Assembly: GCA_029531795.1 (NCBI GenBank)
Contig: JAPEIS010000012.1
Location: 1,550,001-1,614,000, forward strand
Length of the DNA stretch: 64,000 bases
Source: Sclerotinia nivalis
Taxonomy: Eukaryota; Ascomycota; Leotiomycetes; Helotiales; Sclerotiniaceae
Direction: 5' to 3'
Shown here: positions 12,539 to 24,300 of the stretch, one piece after another
Numbering within the stretch: position 1 is the first letter of the stretch
Layout: every line of letters begins with the position of its first letter
Position numbers and translations under genes: made by a program
The notes under the pieces: generated by a model
Told to the model about the DNA's origin: nothing
What the model saw: only the letters and a program-made list of their open reading frames with translations
The model's database searches: none

Positions 12539-14153
12539 GTTGTTTGTGAGTTGAGTGGGTCGGGTGGGTGGTTTAGGAGGATGTGGTAATGGATGGGATG
12601 ATCGGTTATGGAGTAATCCGTGAAACAAGATTGATTGATGGGATGGGTTAATGAGCCAACCACCGAGGGCTGTTCTTATATGTATACCTACTACCTATGC
12701 TAATGAGGTGGACTGCATGGATAATGGATGGGTGGATGGATGATGGGAATTATTTGATACCAGGATTGTAGCTCTTTTGTTTGTGTTTGTGTTTGTATTT
12801 GTATTTTTACTTGTACTTGCTATTGCTATTGCATTCATAAATCAATCCTTTCTAATGCGTTAGATTGTTTTCACCTGTCAATATGGATTTCCCTCATATT
12901 TTTCTCATATTTTTCTCTCATTTTCGCGTGTCTGGTGTATACATATATCCTCGTGGATTTACTTCTCTCATGGAAATTCTTGTATTTGGGTGAGGATGAA
13001 TGGGAACTGGACTGGTAATTCAAATGAAAATATATCTAGTAGGCTTTTAGTAGGGTTTAATTTAACTATTAGGTAGCTAACTAGGTACATATAAATGTAT
13101 CGCCTCGTGGATAAGCAAATAAGTAAAATCTCCCCCCCTCTCTCAACCCTAATTTTGAGTATGTATCCGTATCGCTTATCTTGGAGGGGATGGGATGGAA
13201 ATGTGAATGCAATAAAAGGAGGTGTAAAGGGAAGAAATGGAAGGAAATTTTTACTATGGTATCTCAACGCCGGTTATGCAAATAACTTTTGAGTTTCGAG
13301 GTTTGAGTTTGAGGTTTGAAGTTTGAAACTTGTGATTGGAGACCGGAGATGAAATGATGTGATATGATGAAGGTAATAAAGCTGATCCGAGGAGAACCAT
13401 GGAACTTGGATTTACGGCGTTGCTAGACGCACGCCTTCGACCCAACCCAATCCAGCCCGACCGACCCAACGTGCAACATGGGGTATTCCTATCAGGAGCT
13501 CAATGAAGCTCGCTATTGCTGGTGTGGATGTGGTATAAGCCGAATTTCCTCAGTAAGCATATAGAGGAAGATTCAAGCGCTAGATATTCACTTGGCTTGG
13601 GAAGTAGCAGCTCTCTTTGCCCTTTGCTCCATGCCTCCGCCGCTTCTTCTGATGCTCTTCTGATGCTTATTCAATTCAGTCTTAAAGGCTATTTACCCCG
13701 TGAACTTATCGAGGAGCTTGGCCATACATATGTGGCGAGATGGAGTAGTGGCCAGTGAGGTGAAAGTTAGGTAGAGTGGAGTGGAGCAGTGATTGAGGGT
13801 TTATAGAATCTGCTGCTATTGCCATGATTGCGATTCTTGAATTGTTTGTGATTACTGGGAAATGAAAGGTATCACTTTGGGCAGTAGGTTGAGTTTCATG
13901 CCGCCGCAATAGTGGTTTTCTTCAGTTGTGATTTGTTTGTATGCAATGGGTGGTTAATGCGGTTCCTGGAGCTGACGATTTTATCTTGCAAATTAGAATC
14001 AATGGTGATGGTTTGAACGAGGAGTTAAAATGGGCCCTAAAGTGCTCTTGTTATATCTCCTCTCGCGGTCGGCGGCATCGAAACCTTTGTCGAACAGTCA
14101 TGCTCCTAAGGATACCAAAGGCGTAATGTGCGTTCAAAGATGACTGTTGTATC
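12539..14153. other. Intergenic, no gene recognised
   Basis: Lies between two convergent genes. It holds TTTGTG/TTTGTA repeats at 12775-12815 and a GAGTTTGAGGTTTGAAG-like repeat at about 13297-13330. Around 13400-13760 base composition is less biased and an 80-codon frame (13516-13758) is open, but it shows no recognisable domain or splice-supported extension. Confidence 0.45.
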
Positions 14154-14893
14154 TTATAAATGCATACCCTCATCCTCATCCGCACCAGCATCTTCTCGCA
14201 TCCGTAATTCCATTGCTCGACGTAATGTTTCGTCGTCTAATGTTCCTCCCGTGTTTGTATTTGTGGTTGTGGTTCTATTTGTGCTCGAGACCCCATTCGA
14301 TCTTGACTCGCCATTCGTTGGTGCCGTTGTAGCTGTTGGTGTAGGATCCATTACCACCTCACCACTTGCAATCCTTCCCGTAGTAAATGTTCCATCAGCC
14401 CAGGGATTACTCCTACCTTCTTCACCTATAGGAGCTGATCCGTTTGTTGCAGGCGCAGGGGTTGGTACATCAGCTTCTGGTTTGGATTCGGCGCCGGCCT
14501 CATATTCACCCCAAACTCCGCCTCTGCTCTCAATTTCGGTGCGTAGGAGAGAGATACGAGTCTCCATGCGAGTTATTACGATTTCGTTTTCGCGAATCGC
14601 ATCGACACTGTCAGAACCAAATCAGTAGCTATTCCTAAGATTCCTCTCTTCTCCTTTCCATATATTGTTGAAGAAGTTTGAAATAAAATAGCATACCAGT
14701 CTTCATCCACTTTCCCATCCACACATTCAGGAGCTCTCCCTTCCGCAAAGGGCTTAAGTTGTTCATTGGAATAATCGAGATGTGCGATGGAATTTCGCAG
14801 CTCGGCGGCTTTGAGGTGCAGGGTGGACATGGGGAGGTCTTTGAGGGCTTCTGCGAAAGCGCCAGGAGAGATTGGAAGGGCGTCAGCGGACAT
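14154..14893 (-). CDS. Small coiled-coil protein of unknown function, 216 aa
   Basis: Two exons on the minus strand: 14893-14697 and 14607-14154. The intron 14608-14696 begins GTATGC, ends CAG, and restores the frame as VDEDCVDAIRENEIVI. Residues about 10-100 look helical and conserved: LPMSTLHLKAAELRNSIAHL, SNEQLKPFAE, then RMETRISLLRTEIESRGGVWGE with coiled-coil heptads. The C-terminal half is Thr/Asn/Gly-rich linker and ends with a charged block (LDDETLRRAMELRMRED, then acidic GADEDEGMHL). The frame stays open upstream to an ATG at 15040, which would add 49 residues. I prefer 14893 because MSADALPISP starts the conserved-looking part. The gene is head-to-head with the rhomboid gene across about 420 bp. 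The function is unknown; an adaptor or complex subunit is only a guess. Confidence 0.75.
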
Positions 14894-15314
14894 GTTCAGA
14901 TTTGAGGTAAATTTGAGGATTGTTTGTAGGGTTTGGATGGTATGGAGGGGTTGAATGTAGCTCTTGCGACTGTTTTGAGTCTTGGGGTCGTAAAGGTTGA
15001 TATTTTCTTGAGGGTAATTGAGAATATATGAACGATTCAAGTTCTTTGAGGTTTAGATTATGAATTCGAGATGTGGTGAGCTGATAGTTGTATGTGAGAA
15101 ATTGGAAGATATTTGAGAATGGAGGGGTTGAAGTTGAGGCAACAGCTGCCCGCGCGGAATTATCGCGAATTGGTCCGTGCATATATATATTTTCCATGCT
15201 CTCCGAATCCATGCTTTAGGACAAGGACGTCGGATGACGAATTAGTACACCGCAGCGGGGTTGTTTGATCCAATGATTCGAAATAAGGTATGAAATAATA
15301 ACAAGAGTCTGAAG
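14894..15314. promoter_or_regulatory. Shared divergent promoter region
   Basis: A 421-bp head-to-head interval between the coiled-coil gene (-) and the rhomboid protease gene (+). It contains GCGCGGAATTATCGCGAATT near 15154-15173 (a GCG-N-CGC partial palindrome) and ACGTCGGATGACG near 15228-15240. Shared control of the two genes is inferred from layout only. Confidence 0.4.
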
Positions 15315-17123
15315 ATGAATAGTCTTTGGCCTGCTGCACGCAGTTCGTGCTTACAGACTCGGACTACGTTACAAACATGTAGAACAATTGATAGTTTGGT
15401 CTCGAGGCTTGCACATGGGACTATACGACAATATTCGAAGTCTTCGATACCTTTTCGACAGAGGGAGTTGGGTTCAAGGAAACTCGAAGGTGAAGGTTGT
15501 GGCTGGACAGGAGCTTTAGGGTTGCAATGCTCGAAGAGGTTTTATGCCTCGAAAAGGAAGGCTCCAAAGATTCCGAGGAGTTCGACATTACCTAATGAAT
15601 TACCCTCAAAGAGTGTACCACAAAAGGCTGCGCTCCCCAACGTTGCGCCTGGAAAGACGATATATACGAAATATGGGCAATTACCAGCGGACTACGAAGA
15701 TCAAATGGGTCTTGATTACCGAGAAGATCCAATAACAGAGGAGGAAACCCAGGCGATTTTTGGACGTGTGATGGATATAGATTCGGCGGAACGATTTTTG
15801 AGAGTTATACATGGACGAAGGGTAGCGGGAACACTACCAGATCCGGATGAGCCTAGTTCTTTAGCATACTGGGAGGAAGTTGCACAAAAAAGCGCATTAG
15901 CATGGCTAAGGAAGAATGTTCCTGTTGATGAGGATGAGAACGCAACATTAAGAGCCGAACAGGAACTGGCCGAGATTGAGGGAGGTATTGTTGAAGACTC
16001 TAAGAAAATTGGTACATATGTACCGAATGTTGGAGGAGGTCCAATGAGGGGAGGAAAAATCAATATCAATTTGTATAAGTCAAACGATTCGAAAGAGCCA
16101 GCACAAGAGACCAAAAGTGTATATGGTGACAGTGCATTAGATGCCATCAGAAAAGCCAACGAGGCGAAATTCGCCGCTCAGGAGAAAAAAAGAAAGGAGG
16201 AGTTGAGCCAAGCAAATGAGATCCCACAAAATACAGGTACATTAGATCACGTCAAACCACGATCACGGGTAGAACTTCGTCGAAAAGGTGAAAATCCGTG
16301 GCTCAAATATTACGAGAAAAAGGCTCAAGAAACTGCGCCTGAGGTCGTTCCTGAATTGTCTGCCTTTACTCGTCTTTGGCCATCCACTTTAGTTCTACTT
16401 TTAACAATCGGCGTCTCGTGTACTTTGGCACATTTCTACATACCTCCCCAAATAGCCGCTCGCATGTTTCCAGAAATTCCACCCGCAGTAGCCACAATCT
16501 CGACACTCCTCCTAGCTAATGCCGTGGTGATTTTCCTTTGGCGTGTTCCACCTGCTTGGCAAATGCTCAACAAATACTTTATTATTATCCCTGCCTACCC
16601 TCGAGGATTATCAATGATCGGAGCGGTCTTCTCCCATCAAGCCTACTCTCATTTCCTTCCAAATATGGCCTTCCTCGCCATCTTCGGAGTCCAGCTCCAC
16701 GACGAAATCGGACGCGCCAATTTCCTCGCCCTTTATTTCTCCATGGGTGTAATATCTTCTTTCGCTTCATTAGCATGGTGGGTATGGAAACGCGCTTTCA
16801 TTTCGTCAACTCTAGGTGCTTCGGGTGCGGTCTGTGGTGTCATGGCGGCATTTTTGTGGACTAAGAGGGATAAGGGTGTTAGCTTTTTTGGGGTAACTCC
16901 GACGGTTCCTTCATGGTTAGTGCTAGGATTGCTTTTTGGGCTGGAAATCTTCTCGTGGAGGAGAGTGAGCAGGCTTGTTGGGAAACAGATTTTGGATCAT
17001 CAGTCGCATTTGTCCGGGTACACAGCGGGTGTTGCGGGAGTAGAGGTCATTAGGTGGAGGGAGAGAGTTAGGAAGAGGCAGGCTGAGGAGAGGAGCAGAG
17101 ATATTGAGGAGGTGATGAAGTGA
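15315..17123 (+). CDS. Mitochondrial rhomboid serine protease (Pcp1/Rbd1-like), 602 aa
   Basis: Intramembrane serine protease of the mitochondrial inner membrane. In yeast this family (Pcp1) cleaves Mgm1 and cytochrome c peroxidase precursor. Single exon. The first 60 residues are basic and Ser/Thr-rich with few acids, like a mitochondrial presequence. A charged hydrophilic stretch of about 280 residues follows. The membrane part starts near residue 355 (STLVLLLTIGVSCTLAHFYI) and has about six to seven segments. The catalytic Ser lies in LGASGAVCG (Ser503) and the catalytic His in DHQSHLSG (His565). The FSHQAYSHFLPNM motif before them matches the family's HxxxHxxxN element. At 602 residues it is longer than yeast Pcp1 because of the hydrophilic N-terminal region. 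It ends at TGA 17121-17123. Confidence 0.93.
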   Translation: MNSLWPAARSSCLQTRTTLQTCRTIDSLVSRLAHGTIRQYSKSSIPFRQRELGSRKLEGEGCGWTGALGLQCSKRFYASKRKAPKIPRSSTLPNELPSKSVPQKAALPNVAPGKTIYTKYGQLPADYEDQMGLDYREDPITEEETQAIFGRVMDIDSAERFLRVIHGRRVAGTLPDPDEPSSLAYWEEVAQKSALAWLRKNVPVDEDENATLRAEQELAEIEGGIVEDSKKIGTYVPNVGGGPMRGGKININLYKSNDSKEPAQETKSVYGDSALDAIRKANEAKFAAQEKKRKEELSQANEIPQNTGTLDHVKPRSRVELRRKGENPWLKYYEKKAQETAPEVVPELSAFTRLWPSTLVLLLTIGVSCTLAHFYIPPQIAARMFPEIPPAVATISTLLLANAVVIFLWRVPPAWQMLNKYFIIIPAYPRGLSMIGAVFSHQAYSHFLPNMAFLAIFGVQLHDEIGRANFLALYFSMGVISSFASLAWWVWKRAFISSTLGASGAVCGVMAAFLWTKRDKGVSFFGVTPTVPSWLVLGLLFGLEIFSWRRVSRLVGKQILDHQSHLSGYTAGVAGVEVIRWRERVRKRQAEERSRDIEEVMK

Positions 17124-18303
17124 GAGGTTGAAATGTAATTATATATATTGCTTGATGCACTTGTCTTGGGAGGATACGTGTATACTAAGAGAAGTATTAC
17201 CTACTGTTCAATTGCCCAAGCATTTTAGTTTCTATGATTGAGTTGCAAAGTGTTCGTCATTAAAATTTGTGAGGCTCTCGAGGAATATGGGTTGAGAATG
17301 TGCAAATCATGCCGTAGCCGCGAGCTGAGATAGTGTTGCAGAAAGTTTCATATACATTTTTCAGCTGACTGATTAAACCATGGCAATGAGGGGTAATTTA
17401 AAAGTAGGCTATTCCTAAAGAGGTAGGTGGGCTGATGACTAATCTTTTCGTTGACGTTTGACCGTCGAAAAAGGAAGGGGATTGAAGTGGCTTTTGCTAG
17501 TTAGCTGCATGATGAGGGGTTTTGTTTGCTGTTCGTTTGGGGTTGGTGATGAGAGGTGCAGGAAATGTATGCGCTTACATGGTTGAAGAGTATCATCGGC
17601 TGGGTTTCGTTTCGTTTGCTGTCCCTTTTTTCGTTAGTAAGAGGTGTTTGAGGTGTTTCGAGGTATCAGATTTGGTTGTCAGATATGATGATCATGTAGC
17701 CCATCCAATGGAAGGAGACTTGCATTTATTCCTGGAGGGAATGGAACAGACAAGTAAAGGCATATATCAAATAAAGCAAATCGACTGCTACGTTTTGCAT
17801 CCAAGTGATCATGCAAGGGTAATGGAAGAATGTATAATTTGACTTGAGAGATTGAAGTTCAAGGGTATTGTAATTCGGCTTGGTAATAATCTTTCCAAAG
17901 CTGAAAAGGAGGGGAAGTGAGGCTGTTGGGCAGAAAACGCACATCAAACTTGACAAATAAGTATTTGGATTGAGATCGAGATTCTTCGATTGTCAATAGG
18001 AAATTGGAACATTAAAGGTGTTTTGAGGCCTACAATCATCCAATCATCCAGCCATTCAAGATCATTTAATTGTCGAATCTTAATCGGACTATTGGAAAGT
18101 GATATGGAGGTTTTGTTTTGTTGATTCCGCGCTAGTGGGGCTTAGATTTCCTTTCTCAATTTTGACTTGACAATCATTTGCAAACTTCAACAAAAACCCT
18201 CCATCTCGATATCTCTTAACTTAAATACAATTCTCCCTTTTAACCCTTCATCATTGTCTCAATTTGACTCAAACATTAATTTACACCACATTCGTCTGTC
18301 GCC
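17124..18303. other. Intergenic, no gene recognised
   Basis: Contains the 3' flank of the rhomboid gene and the 5' flank of the giant gene. The pyrimidine-rich segment 18140-18303, with CATCTC and TTTAACCC, just before the ATG at 18304, looks like a fungal promoter/leader. A 106-codon frame at 17522-17842 has no recognisable domain and is not supported. Confidence 0.5.
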
Positions 18304-21300
18304 ATGGCGACTTCAGCGAATCCCATAATGGAATCGTTGATCAATCATATTGTTCTCCCGCCGCGGCTTCCAGGCATGGAGGACAGAAACGAACAGTTAG
18401 AGAACGTCCTCATAGATCATTTCATCACGGCTTCTAAAACAATGAGGGATATTACGAATGACAAACTCTCCGAGAATTGGGACTGGGTTCGTCGATCGTT
18501 GGAAACCGCAAAAGTCTTAAATGCTCGAGGAAAATTGACGAAAGCTACACTCTTATCCCAATTCCGATCTCTCCAGCAGAATGTTTATCTAATTCTCAAC
18601 ATTGCGGAGCAGAACGCAGCTTTACTGATTTATTGGTATGTTCCAAGCTTTCACAATTATTTATATAACCTCTGTATGCACTTCGTACGTAAGAAATACT
18701 TGCTAAGTCCATTGAAAAGTATCGAAGAGCGCGTAATCTTCGAATGTATGGAAACATCGGCATCCACAGAGGATGTTTTAGCTGCGGAGAATGCCTTAGA
18801 ATGGGATTTTCCTGGGTATGCCGTCGATGTTCCATTGTCAACATTCCGCCAACCCGATTTCCTGGAAGAGTTGGCCATTTTCTTGGAGCAAGCTAGTACC
18901 GAGTCAATCAAACGATTCGCCGCGAGAACTTATAAAGCTGGCTCGCTTATTATCGAAGCACGCGACACTGCCTCTTGCGCGCTCATATCACAGATGCTCA
19001 TGACGCTATTAGAAGGCAATGGTCGTAGAATATATCCTTCAATTCTAAAGAAACGTGTTCGAGACGATGTGGTATGGTTCAATGCCGAGAAGCCATGGAG
19101 ACGAAATCCTCTTTACCTCGTATTGCGAGTCGCCTTACAAAGACAGCTATATTCGATGTCAGATTTTGGCCGGACACAGTACAAATTTATGAGATGCTTA
19201 GCTATGGTACAGGTCCTTGAACTAAGCATCTCCCGCGTTAACCTCGAATTACTATCATTCTTAAAAGCCAAACTATGCCGACGGCTTGCCAAACTCGAAA
19301 ATGATGGTGATAAAGTATCGACCGCTCTGGGAGCTGTCCATGAACAAACATTCACAACCTTGCGACCCATTTTCCAGAAAGCAATTCAGCGGGCCTCGGA
19401 ACTTATCGAATCAGAGTGGGTAACTTTTAAGCGGTCTAACCAGCGACCAGTCATGCCACTGCCAAGACGTGCTGCTCATCGTGATTTGTACTTAACTCTC
19501 CCCAACAGCGGTGTTTACCTACAGCGCATCATGGACGAGGCTCTCCGTGCACCTCCGCGAACGCACAACCATACACTACCTGTAGATGTATCAGCAGCCG
19601 CCACTAGGAAGATTGGGAATTTCGGAAACCGCTATATCGAACTTTGTGACATGGAAATTGGCATTGAGTTGGGAAATCGTCCTCCATCTGCTTCCATTAC
19701 TGAAAACAAATCACGCTGCAGGGAGGTTTCGCAACAAATAAATTCATACCTCAATGCATCAAAAGGTGCTTATTCTGTTAACTCGGAAGAACGTTCTATA
19801 ATGTTATTGAGCATCATGGAGCTTTGGATGTCTCTGGATAAGTGTGCATGCATTGTTTATCCACTACTTGGGGACTTTCATCCTCTGTTTACGTCCGACA
19901 TGTTGGATGTCTTGCAGCTATCTCTATATAAAGACATGTGTCGACTGCAAAAAGTCCAGGAATATTTGCAAGATCGCTGTAGAGCTGCGGTTAGCAATGG
20001 CGGATACAGAACCATATTTGAGGATCCAATACAAGGCTGCTTTGCCGAGCGCTACTTCATCGAGTCTAATGAAGCTTTAAAGATGCAAGGTCTCCTTGAG
20101 ACTATCGAGTTTGATGCAGAGCAGTTACGCCAGAAAAAAGAAGCGGAGTGGCTGAGGATGAGTGAGGAATATGACACTCTTATCAAGAGGATCAATGAGA
20201 GTACCTGCATTTACACTCTTGACGGACACAGCCGAGATTGCCTAAAGTGCCTTCTGGAAAACGAGGCCAAAAACTTTAGAATTCAGGTGAGATAGACCGC
20301 GATTGGGATGGCTCCCTCGTTTTTTACTACCTTTTACTCAGAAATTCATGCTTACTAGGACTATAGGTCCACGAGCATCCTTTGCCTTCAGATCCAACTC
20401 GAGTGAGTGTGGTTATCTTTGAGCTATCCTGTCCCCGGACGTTTTCAATTTATCGAGATACGACCTGGAAGATTTTGTCGACTTTGGCTTGTCCAACAAA
20501 ACAAGGCGGTACCTTGGAGCCTCGGGCAAGTACTCTCCAACGCATCTCTTTCAAATGAGTGGACAAAGCTAACTGTGCTTTAGGTTCTTCTGAGAGATTA
20601 CCCGGGACTCTCGAGATATATGAGTAACACAGAACATGGGATCTCATTAGGATCGACAACAAAAAGATTTCACAAAACTCAGTTAGTTGACTCTTCCAGA
20701 CTAATTCATGCAAAGCTAAGATCTCAATCACTGACCCATATATATTAGCTATCGCATGGTTATGTTCCCTGTTGATATTGATGATGTGTGTCTTTCTAAT
20801 AGCTTGAGATTGTCATACTACGACCTTCCTTCCCAACTATGGCCAGGCCGAGAGTTTCAAATCGAAAGACCTTCATTTTCACACCATTTCCAGTTCACGT
20901 TACCTCAAAGCTCGCCATTCTCGATGCTTTTGCCACATCTGTCTGCCAACAGGGACGGGCGTTCGTCGTACGAGGTCGTTGCAAGTCAATCGCAATGTCC
21001 TAAAGGTCTGAATTTTCATGAATTTGTGGCCTATCAAGCACTATTTTCAGGCAAAGCTTGCCGTCTCACGCAGTTGCTGGTGGAACTTGGGTCTCAGAGT
21101 CTAAACTTTAGTACTGAATCAATGGCTATTCTGGTCTCGCGTCTAGTACTCGAAGCTGGACCTCGTCATGACGGCGATTCTTTGCGTGTCATCCACCAGT
21201 CATTCCGAGATAATACCTTCTGTTCTAGGATGTTGGAGCAATTGCATCAGAGATTGAGAAACATCGAGTCAAACTATCGTGAGAACCATGCCATGCAAAC

Positions 21301-24300
21301 TATATTGACCATACTTCTACGTATGAAACAGCTCGCACCCCCCGATATTACCAAGTTAGCCTCCGAATTACTCCAAACTGCTCGGTCAATCACCGCATCT
21401 TGGGTCGGGATTCTCAGAGAAGAAATCAGACAGGCAATCGATTCCGACACCGCTTCCAGGTGCCAAACATATTGTTTATGGGCTGCTTTACTCTGTCGGC
21501 GAACATTTTTTTACCAACATGACGCACTATTGGATCCAGAAGCTCTCCGTTGTTTTATCGAATGCTCAATCACGCTGCAAGATAATCTTTCCAATGATCC
21601 TGCCCTGGCCCCGGTTGGGCTCAAGAATGCTATCATTCGAGATTTGAAGGCTGTCTATCATATGCGACTTCTTCTACGGGATTCTCTGACTGCTAGCCCT
21701 CAATCTCTACTGCTAGCAGTGGGCATTGTCTGGCCACTACCAGAAGGAAGTAAACCACGTATATCTTCGTCGTTGACTTTCGATTGCCCTGAAAAATGGT
21801 GGGTTTATGCAAAAATTGTTAGTTCGGCTCTCATGAAAGAACAAACACTGAGCTTCCATCTATTCTACGGCTACCTCTTGATAGATGGTCAGCCTCTGGG
21901 AATGCTTCCGGCTGAGTATAGAGCATCAACCACCCTAAAAGATCTTTTCGGGGATGTCAACCTTCTCACCTTCCCTTCATCGTTGCCCGGCTCCAAGTTC
22001 CAGTTAACAAACGATCAATTCGGACATACCATTCATCTTGGGTCTCGTGATGGAAGTGTCGTTGTTCGAGCCTGTTTAGGAAACACCGTTCTAGAGGTCG
22101 TACCCAGTCGGGTATTCCACACTAGCACCAATTATGATTTGCCAATACCACTATTGTTCGATTGTGTCCAGTAAGTTTTTTGAATTCGCACACAACTACC
22201 TGTCGAAACTGACAATCTACAGCTGGCTCAACCTAACCACGGGGATTATCGAAATCCGACAGAAACCCCATATATGGAAATTTAAAGATAGCAATTGGGC
22301 TTTGAATGTACGAACTCGTGCAGCCTATCGTCGTTCCTCCCGCTTGGTCGATCCGTTTAGCCCAACATTCAAACGTGTTCACAGGATCCTTGAACATTTT
22401 GAGGAACCGGGCCACTTGACAGTCTTCCAGCCGCTGAAAAACAATCTCACTGTTGAGCTTAAACGCCTATCTTTATCTTTCACAGTTAACTACAAGAAGT
22501 ATCTTGCGTCGTCTCAGTTGCACGCGGAGATAGATGCTGAGCAGGACTGTGGAACTTGGTATGGACTACGCAGTAAAATCGTGCTCAGGGATACTATTAA
22601 TCCACGAGTGCGTAGTATTCTTGTGCCGTTGCCTGGTGACGATCCCAGCAGTATAAAATCCCGCTGTCATGGAATACACGTTCAAGTACATATCGAAAAT
22701 AATGGAGCTTATGGTCGCTTTTTCGTCAATGATTCTCTAGGGCGAATTGATTGTCCAGCTGAGCCTTGGCAACTTTACACTAAAGCTTTACTGCATGCTG
22801 TTACATCTTTTCTCCTGCCAGACATTTTGACAAAACGTACTGGGACGGAGGAGGCTGTTGCATGTTTAAAATCCGGTCTTTACCAGCCTTGGGTACCTCT
22901 AACACTGACATCGCGCCTGTGTCTGTCGAAAATTGCGATGCTTAGCCCCATTAGAGAATATTACCCAAAAGAAGGTAAATCTATGCAGAAGATTAATTGG
23001 AATGATAAATGGACAACTACAATTCAATATGATGGCTACAAATCAATAGTCCATGATCTAATCGACAAAAGCGATAAGTTGGAAAAGTTTTCTCATGGAA
23101 AGAGCCAGGAACTGCCGCAGCTGAAGACAGAGCGACAACAGCACCTAGTGAGTCGAAGCTACACCCGCTTGAGACTTTTCAGGCGCCCAGATGGATTCCT
23201 TGAGGATCATGCAATGACGCCAGACCCTGTGTATGATTCACGAGACAAGTACTGTGCTAGTCAAAGGCGCAAGAACATTCTGGAGTGCGTCGATCACATC
23301 ATTCAGTGGCCTCAAAAAATACATACTATGGCAGAGTTGGCTAGTATTCTGCAAACATACCCTAATCTGAGAGGCTTCTACGCAGAATCTAGAAAGCCTC
23401 TCCTGACAGATCGCTTGGATGTTGATTTCGGAGTATCATTTGGCCCTTTATATCGATTCTGCCAACAAGCTTCCTCAGACGACAAGTTTCGACTTCAGTT
23501 CCAGTTTGCTTTGATGTCATTTCGAGATGATATCAATATGGATGTGGTTAGGGTATTACTTGCTTGTTCTGTGTTAGAGGACTTGAAAAAGCTGAATCCT
23601 CCGGCCTGTCTCAATTATGTCCAATTTCGTCCGAAGCAAACTCCGCATCTTACATACATCCTTCAATTGCTGAAGCCTTGTCGCATACCATATCCGCAAG
23701 ACTTTCGTGATACTTTTGGTGGATTCAAATTACACGCAAAACAGCGCAAAAATCTAGAGCGCCGAGAACATGAGTATGAAACGCAAACAGATGCCGATTG
23801 TGAGCTATTTGCAAAGTTTTTGCTTGATCAATGGCCATGTCCAAAACCTTCCATTGGCGCCTTCTCGACTCCAGGACGTATAGATATCGCCAAAGCTATG
23901 AGTATTATACAACCAGATTGGGAACGACTTTTCCAGAACATGGAGCTCTCCAAGTATCTCGAACAAATTCAAATAGTGCTTGGCAAAGCTTACAGTGGAA
24001 CAAATTTTGCGTTGCCAAATATGGAGATTCAAACACAAGTAGTATATTCATCAAGGGTTCGAGGTGGCGAGTCATCTACGATGCCGGTAGATTTAATGCG
24101 AATGCCATGCGAGACTATGGTAGTATCTAATAGGGCAGTCTCATCCAATATACAAGCTGAAACCCCGAATCACGATGGCAATATAATTTCTCGAGAGGCA
24201 TGTCTTCTCGAGGGCATCGTTAAGAGTAAGTAATATTCTTGGTTTTTACATTTATACTCTGTTCCCAATCTCCATGATCTACACATGACTTCTACTGATA

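Noticed and set aside
17522..17842. 106-codon frame in the rhomboid-to-giant-gene interval
   Set aside because: No domain, no splice signals and no leader-like sequence; composition is that of the surrounding DNA.
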